Assembly: GCF_004571025.1 (NCBI RefSeq)
Contig: NZ_SPQT01000032.1
Span: forward strand, 55,024 to 119,023
Direction: 5' to 3'
Source: Bradyrhizobium niftali
GTDB taxonomy: Bacteria; Pseudomonadota; Alphaproteobacteria; Rhizobiales; Xanthobacteraceae
Length of the DNA: 64,000 bases
Shown piece after piece: positions 61,843 to 64,000 of this stretch (the first letter of the stretch is position 1; every line of letters begins with the position of its first letter). The notes below the pieces were generated by a model. The model was not told the DNA's origin. It saw only the letters and a program-made list of their open reading frames with translations, and ran no database searches. The translations under genes and the position numbers were made by a program.

Positions 61843-62691
61843 TTAAGACGCCGACAATGCCGCCAGTTCGGATACCGCCCGAATTGTCAGCACGACGCCC
61901 ATCCCGACGATCAGCAGACTGGTGGCGATCTGCAGGCGGACCATCCAGATGCTGTCCAGCCAGTCGAGCACCTTTTCGCCGACTTTCGCGGCAACGATGC
62001 CAACCACCACCAGCGTCGCCGCGAAGCCTAGGCTGAATACCAGGACGGTGATCACGCCCAGCATGACTTTTCCGCTCGACAAGGCGCCGAGCAGCAGCGC
62101 CAGCGCGGCGGGATCTGGGAGCAGGCCACCTGCAACACCCAACGCCAGCAGCACCGGCAACTTCGGACGATTTTCGGCCATGACGTCAAGCCGGTGGGCA
62201 TGGACTTTGCCGAATCCGTGGCTATGCCAGACTACAGGCTCGCGACGGCCATCGCCATGAGCATGCCCATGGCTATGCGAGTGGTCGTGGTGAGCGTGGT
62301 CGTGCCCCTGATCGCGCGCGTGGGCATCCGTACGACGCGCAGCATCGCCCGGCTGATAAGCCTCGCCCATAGCGAGCGCCACAAGATCGCGCTGCGCCCA
62401 TAGCATCCATAGGCCGAGCACGATCACCAGGCTGCCGACTACGACCGCCAGATAAGCTTCAATCCGCTGCGGTTGCAACCAAGCCGAGCCGAGCGAAGCG
62501 AGCACGCCAATCAGGACGATACCGCTGACGTGGGAAAGCGTGACGAAAATTCCAAGGATCACGGCGTCGATCGGCTTGCCGCGCGCACCAACGATGTAGG
62601 CAGCCGCGATCGTCTTGCCGTGCCCCGGTGTCGCCGCATGTGCGGCGCCCGCCCAAAAGCTCGACGCGATGAAGAACAGGAGTTCTCGCAT
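61843..62691 (-). CDS. NicO/RcnA-type nickel-cobalt transporter
   Basis: 282 aa, about six hydrophobic segments. HAATPGHGKTIAAAYIVG near the N-terminus and GVAGGLLPDPAALALLLGAL mid-protein are the paired motifs of NicO/RcnA/HupE-like transporters. Between them is a very His-rich cytoplasmic loop (about 125-160, HDHAHHDHSHSHGHAHGDG) for metal binding. It is likely an efflux or uptake system for Ni/Co. It is convergent with the Vgb-like gene, with a 21-bp gap. Confidence 0.85.
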   Translation of the reverse strand: MRELLFFIASSFWAGAAHAATPGHGKTIAAAYIVGARGKPIDAVILGIFVTLSHVSGIVLIGVLASLGSAWLQPQRIEAYLAVVVGSLVIVLGLWMLWAQRDLVALAMGEAYQPGDAARRTDAHARDQGHDHAHHDHSHSHGHAHGDGRREPVVWHSHGFGKVHAHRLDVMAENRPKLPVLLALGVAGGLLPDPAALALLLGALSSGKVMLGVITVLVFSLGFAATLVVVGIVAAKVGEKVLDWLDSIWMVRLQIATSLLIVGMGVVLTIRAVSELAALSAS

Positions 62692-62805
62692 TCAGGGCAA
62701 ACCGTCAGTTGGCCGGTTATGGTCGTGGAATGTGCTACTTTAACGCGGTCAAGAATTCCCTCAAGGCCGCCGATTGGATTCGCGCCGTGCTCTTGCCCGC
62801 AGCTC

Positions 62806-62880
62806 GCCTCGCCGGTGGCGCGGTACATCACGGGGACGGTGATCCCGGTGGATGGGGGGCTGCGGCGGTATCAGTTCTAG
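62806..62880 (+). pseudogene. 3' fragment of the SDR gene (24 codons plus stop)
   Basis: Encodes ASPVARYITGTVIPVDGGLR followed by RYQF and a TAG, identical at the nucleotide level to the end of the SDR gene at 55875-56618. It has no start and is unrelated to the preceding bases, so it is a remnant or a restored gene end, not a gene. Confidence 0.9.
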
Positions 62881-62983
62881 GGCGGGGTTGCTGAAGCCGA
62901 TCAGGGAGCGAAACCAGGCAGTGTCCGATCTGCTCCCGGAAGCGGACAGCGTCGGATCGCTCTGGCGAGTCTGCTATGGGCCA
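62806..62983 (+). repeat. Direct repeat, copy 2
   Basis: Same-orientation partner of 56544-56723: 85 identical bases, one T-to-C difference, 21 more identical bases, then about 70 bases of weaker similarity to the shared ATGGGCCA at the right end. Confidence 0.93.
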
Positions 62984-63038
62984 ACAGACGACCTAAAGCG
63001 CACTGGCGACGCGTCCCGATTCAACTTATCTTCGGCTC

Positions 63039-63683
63039 ATGAACGACTGCTGTTGCGCTCCACCGCCCTTGAACCTCGGCGGGAACAAGAAACGAGATGC
63101 CGCCTACCGGCGGGTGCTCTGGACTGTGCTTGCTATCAACGCCGCTATGTTTGCCGTTGAGGTGGTCGCGGGTCTTGCTGCCGGATCAGCTTCCCTGCAA
63201 GCCGATTCACTCGACTCCCTAGGGGATGCTGCGAACTACACCATCAGCCTACTCGTTGTCGGTCTGGCACTCCGCTATCGAGCTGGTGCGGCCCTTGCGA
63301 AGGGCGCCACAATGGGCATGTTTGGCGTATGGGTCGTTGCAACCGTCATCTGGCATATTCTGCACGGAACGCTTCCGAGCGCTTTCGCGATGGGCACCGT
63401 GGGAGCTGCCGCTCTCGTTGCGAACGCAGCTTCGTTTGGTCTGCTTTGGGCTTATCGTCACGGTGATGCAAACATGCGGTCTGCATGGATTTGCACTCGT
63501 AACGATGTTCTGGGTAACCTCGCGGTGCTGTTAGCTGCGGCTGGCGTGTTCGGGACCGGGACAGGTTGGCCCGACATCGTCGTGGCGACGATCATGTCGT
63601 TGCTTGCGATTCAGGGGGCTGTGGTAGTGGTCCGGCATGCCAGCAGAGAGCTACAGATTGGCCGACTGGCGGCGGCTGAGTAA
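63039..63683 (+). CDS. CDF-like cation transporter
   Basis: 214 aa starting MNDCCCAPPPLNLGGNKKRD: a cysteine cluster at the very N-terminus that could bind a metal. Six hydrophobic segments follow, with ASLQADSLDSLGDAANYTIS in helix 2 (the CDF metal site, here Asp-based) and WICTRNDVLGNLAVLLAAAG in helix 5 (the matching NDVLGN site). It lacks a long C-terminal cytoplasmic domain. It is predicted to export Zn/Co/Cd-type divalent cations. The start has only a weak ribosome-binding site. Confidence 0.85.
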   Translation: MNDCCCAPPPLNLGGNKKRDAAYRRVLWTVLAINAAMFAVEVVAGLAAGSASLQADSLDSLGDAANYTISLLVVGLALRYRAGAALAKGATMGMFGVWVVATVIWHILHGTLPSAFAMGTVGAAALVANAASFGLLWAYRHGDANMRSAWICTRNDVLGNLAVLLAAAGVFGTGTGWPDIVVATIMSLLAIQGAVVVVRHASRELQIGRLAAAE

Positions 63684-63720
63684 TTCAGCCGCCCGAAGTC
63701 TCCTAATGGGATGGTCCGGC

Positions 63721-63776
63721 CGTGCTCCTGCCCCGCCAGCGATAAGCTGGCCAGGGGCGCCAAGACAGGGAGCACG
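63721..63776 (+). promoter_or_regulatory. Hairpin sequestering the transposase ribosome-binding site
   Basis: CGTGCTCC (63721-63728) pairs perfectly with GGAGCACG (63769-63776), which contains the Shine-Dalgarno bases of the transposase. An inner hairpin GCCAGC-GATAA-GCTGGC (63735-63751) with a CCCC/GGGG extension stacks inside. Such structure would reduce translation from read-through mRNA. It could also belong to a structured non-coding end RNA of the IS110 type. Confidence 0.5.
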
Positions 63777-63778
63777 CC

Positions 63779-64000
63779 ATGTCCCAGACACCCAGTACCG
63801 CGATCGCCGTGATCGGCATCGATATCGGCAAAAACTCGTTCCACGTCGTGGGCCACGATACGCGCGGCACCATCGTGCTGCGGCAAAAGTGGTCGCGTGG
63901 CCAGGTGGAGGCGCGGCTCGCCAATATGCCGCCTTGCCTGATCGGCATGGAAGCCTGCGTCGGCGCACATCATTTGAGCCGCAGACTCGCATCGTTAGGT
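63779..64000 (+). CDS. IS110-family transposase, N-terminal part
   Basis: 74 codons from ATG 63779 to the window edge, beginning MSQTPSTAIAVIGIDIGKNS. The first catalytic Asp of the DEDD RuvC-like domain is in GIDIGKNSFHVVG and the Glu in IGMEACVGAHHLSR. AGGGAG lies 7 bases upstream but inside a hairpin. The C-terminal domain with its serine motif is outside the window. Confidence 0.9.
   Translation, partial: MSQTPSTAIAVIGIDIGKNSFHVVGHDTRGTIVLRQKWSRGQVEARLANMPPCLIGMEACVGAHHLSRRLASLG

Larger units (their letters stand above)
56629..62805. other. Candidate inserted accessory segment between direct repeats
   Basis: The roughly 6.2 kb between the two repeat copies carries six genes of accessory character: a NiCoT permease, a hypothetical exported protein, an MBL-fold protein, two beta-propellers and a NicO/RcnA transporter. 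There is no integrase inside. The repeat restores the 3' end of the SDR gene at the distal side, the outcome expected from insertion at, or recombination into, that gene's 3' end. An IS110-type element lies 1 kb further on. Boundaries are inferred only from the repeat. Confidence 0.55.
62692..63038. other. Intergenic region carrying repeat copy 2
   Basis: About 350 bases. Bases 62692-62805 show no recognisable gene, 62806-62983 are the second repeat copy with the SDR fragment, and the remainder leads into the CDF-like gene without an obvious promoter motif. Confidence 0.5.
63721..64000 (+). mobile_element. IS110-family insertion sequence, 5' part (runs off the window)
   Basis: Recognised by its transposase gene. 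The exact left end cannot be seen because IS110 elements lack terminal inverted repeats; it lies somewhere in 63684-63778. The right part is outside the window. Confidence 0.75.

Noticed and set aside
1..64000. tRNA, rRNA, riboswitch or nod/nif genes
   Set aside because: No tRNA clover-leaf, rRNA core sequence, known riboswitch core or nod/nif product was recognised on either strand by reading; no search tool was available.

Overview
The window is about 64 kb of high-GC alphaproteobacterial chromosome, almost certainly Bradyrhizobium. The strongest evidence is the block at 29.1-42.1 kb. It reads, in reverse, fixS-fixI-fixH-fixG / fixP-fixQ-fixO-fixN / CBS protein / universal stress protein / fixL-fixJ-rrf1-fixK2, which is the gene order of the Bradyrhizobium diazoefficiens microaerobic regulon. 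FixL, started at a TTG codon, comes to 505 residues and places the haem His at 200, Arg206/Arg220 and the kinase His at 291, as in the type protein. No rRNA, tRNA, CRISPR array, nod or nif gene was seen.

Layout. 0-4.6 kb: the end of a beta-lactamase-fold hydrolase, a three-gene TRAP transporter operon, and small secreted or membrane proteins, two of them unusually short. 4.7-17.3 kb: an HWE histidine kinase; an AraC regulator followed by an NDH-2-like oxidoreductase and a metallo-hydrolase; a HAD phosphatase; CcdA; LysR and XRE regulators; an L,D-transpeptidase; a crotonase lacking both usual catalytic glutamates. 17.3-29.1 kb: metabolic genes (isopropylmalate-dehydrogenase-like, zinc alcohol dehydrogenase, CoA-transferase, glycogen synthase, MpaB-type oxygenase, patatin lipase), a LysR regulator, a peroxiredoxin, a cupin and an MFS permease, with several palindromic intergenic repeats. 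29.1-42.1 kb: the cbb3 oxidase genes, their assembly genes and the FixLJ-FixK2 cascade. Two perfect FixK boxes (TTGA-N6-TCAA) lie the same distance from the fixN and fixG start codons. 42.1-49.4 kb: MFS permease, PRC-barrel protein, glycogen-debranching-type glucosidase, ABC exporter and a divergent GT4 glycosyltransferase. 49.5-54.8 kb: a second TRAP system (binding protein plus fused permease) followed by an alkylsulfatase-type metallo-hydrolase. 54.9-56.6 kb: trans-aconitate methyltransferase and an atypical SDR.

56.6-64.0 kb is accessory DNA. The last 24 codons of the SDR gene and about 100 bp beyond it recur as a direct repeat 6,262 bp downstream. Between the copies lie a NiCoT-type nickel/cobalt permease, a hypothetical exported protein, a secreted metallo-beta-lactamase-fold protein, two membrane-linked beta-propellers and a His-rich NicO/RcnA-type transporter. 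A CDF-like cation transporter and the 5' part of an IS110-family element follow. This looks like an inserted module that re-created the 3' end of its target gene, and its metal transporters plus extracytoplasmic propeller/hydrolase set is the best candidate here for an undescribed system.

How the genes work together: FixL senses oxygen and phosphorylates FixJ. FixJ is expected to activate fixK2, and FixK2 acts at the boxes before fixNOQP and fixGHIS to make and assemble the high-affinity cbb3 oxidase. A degenerate box suggests that the universal stress/CBS pair belongs to the same regulon.
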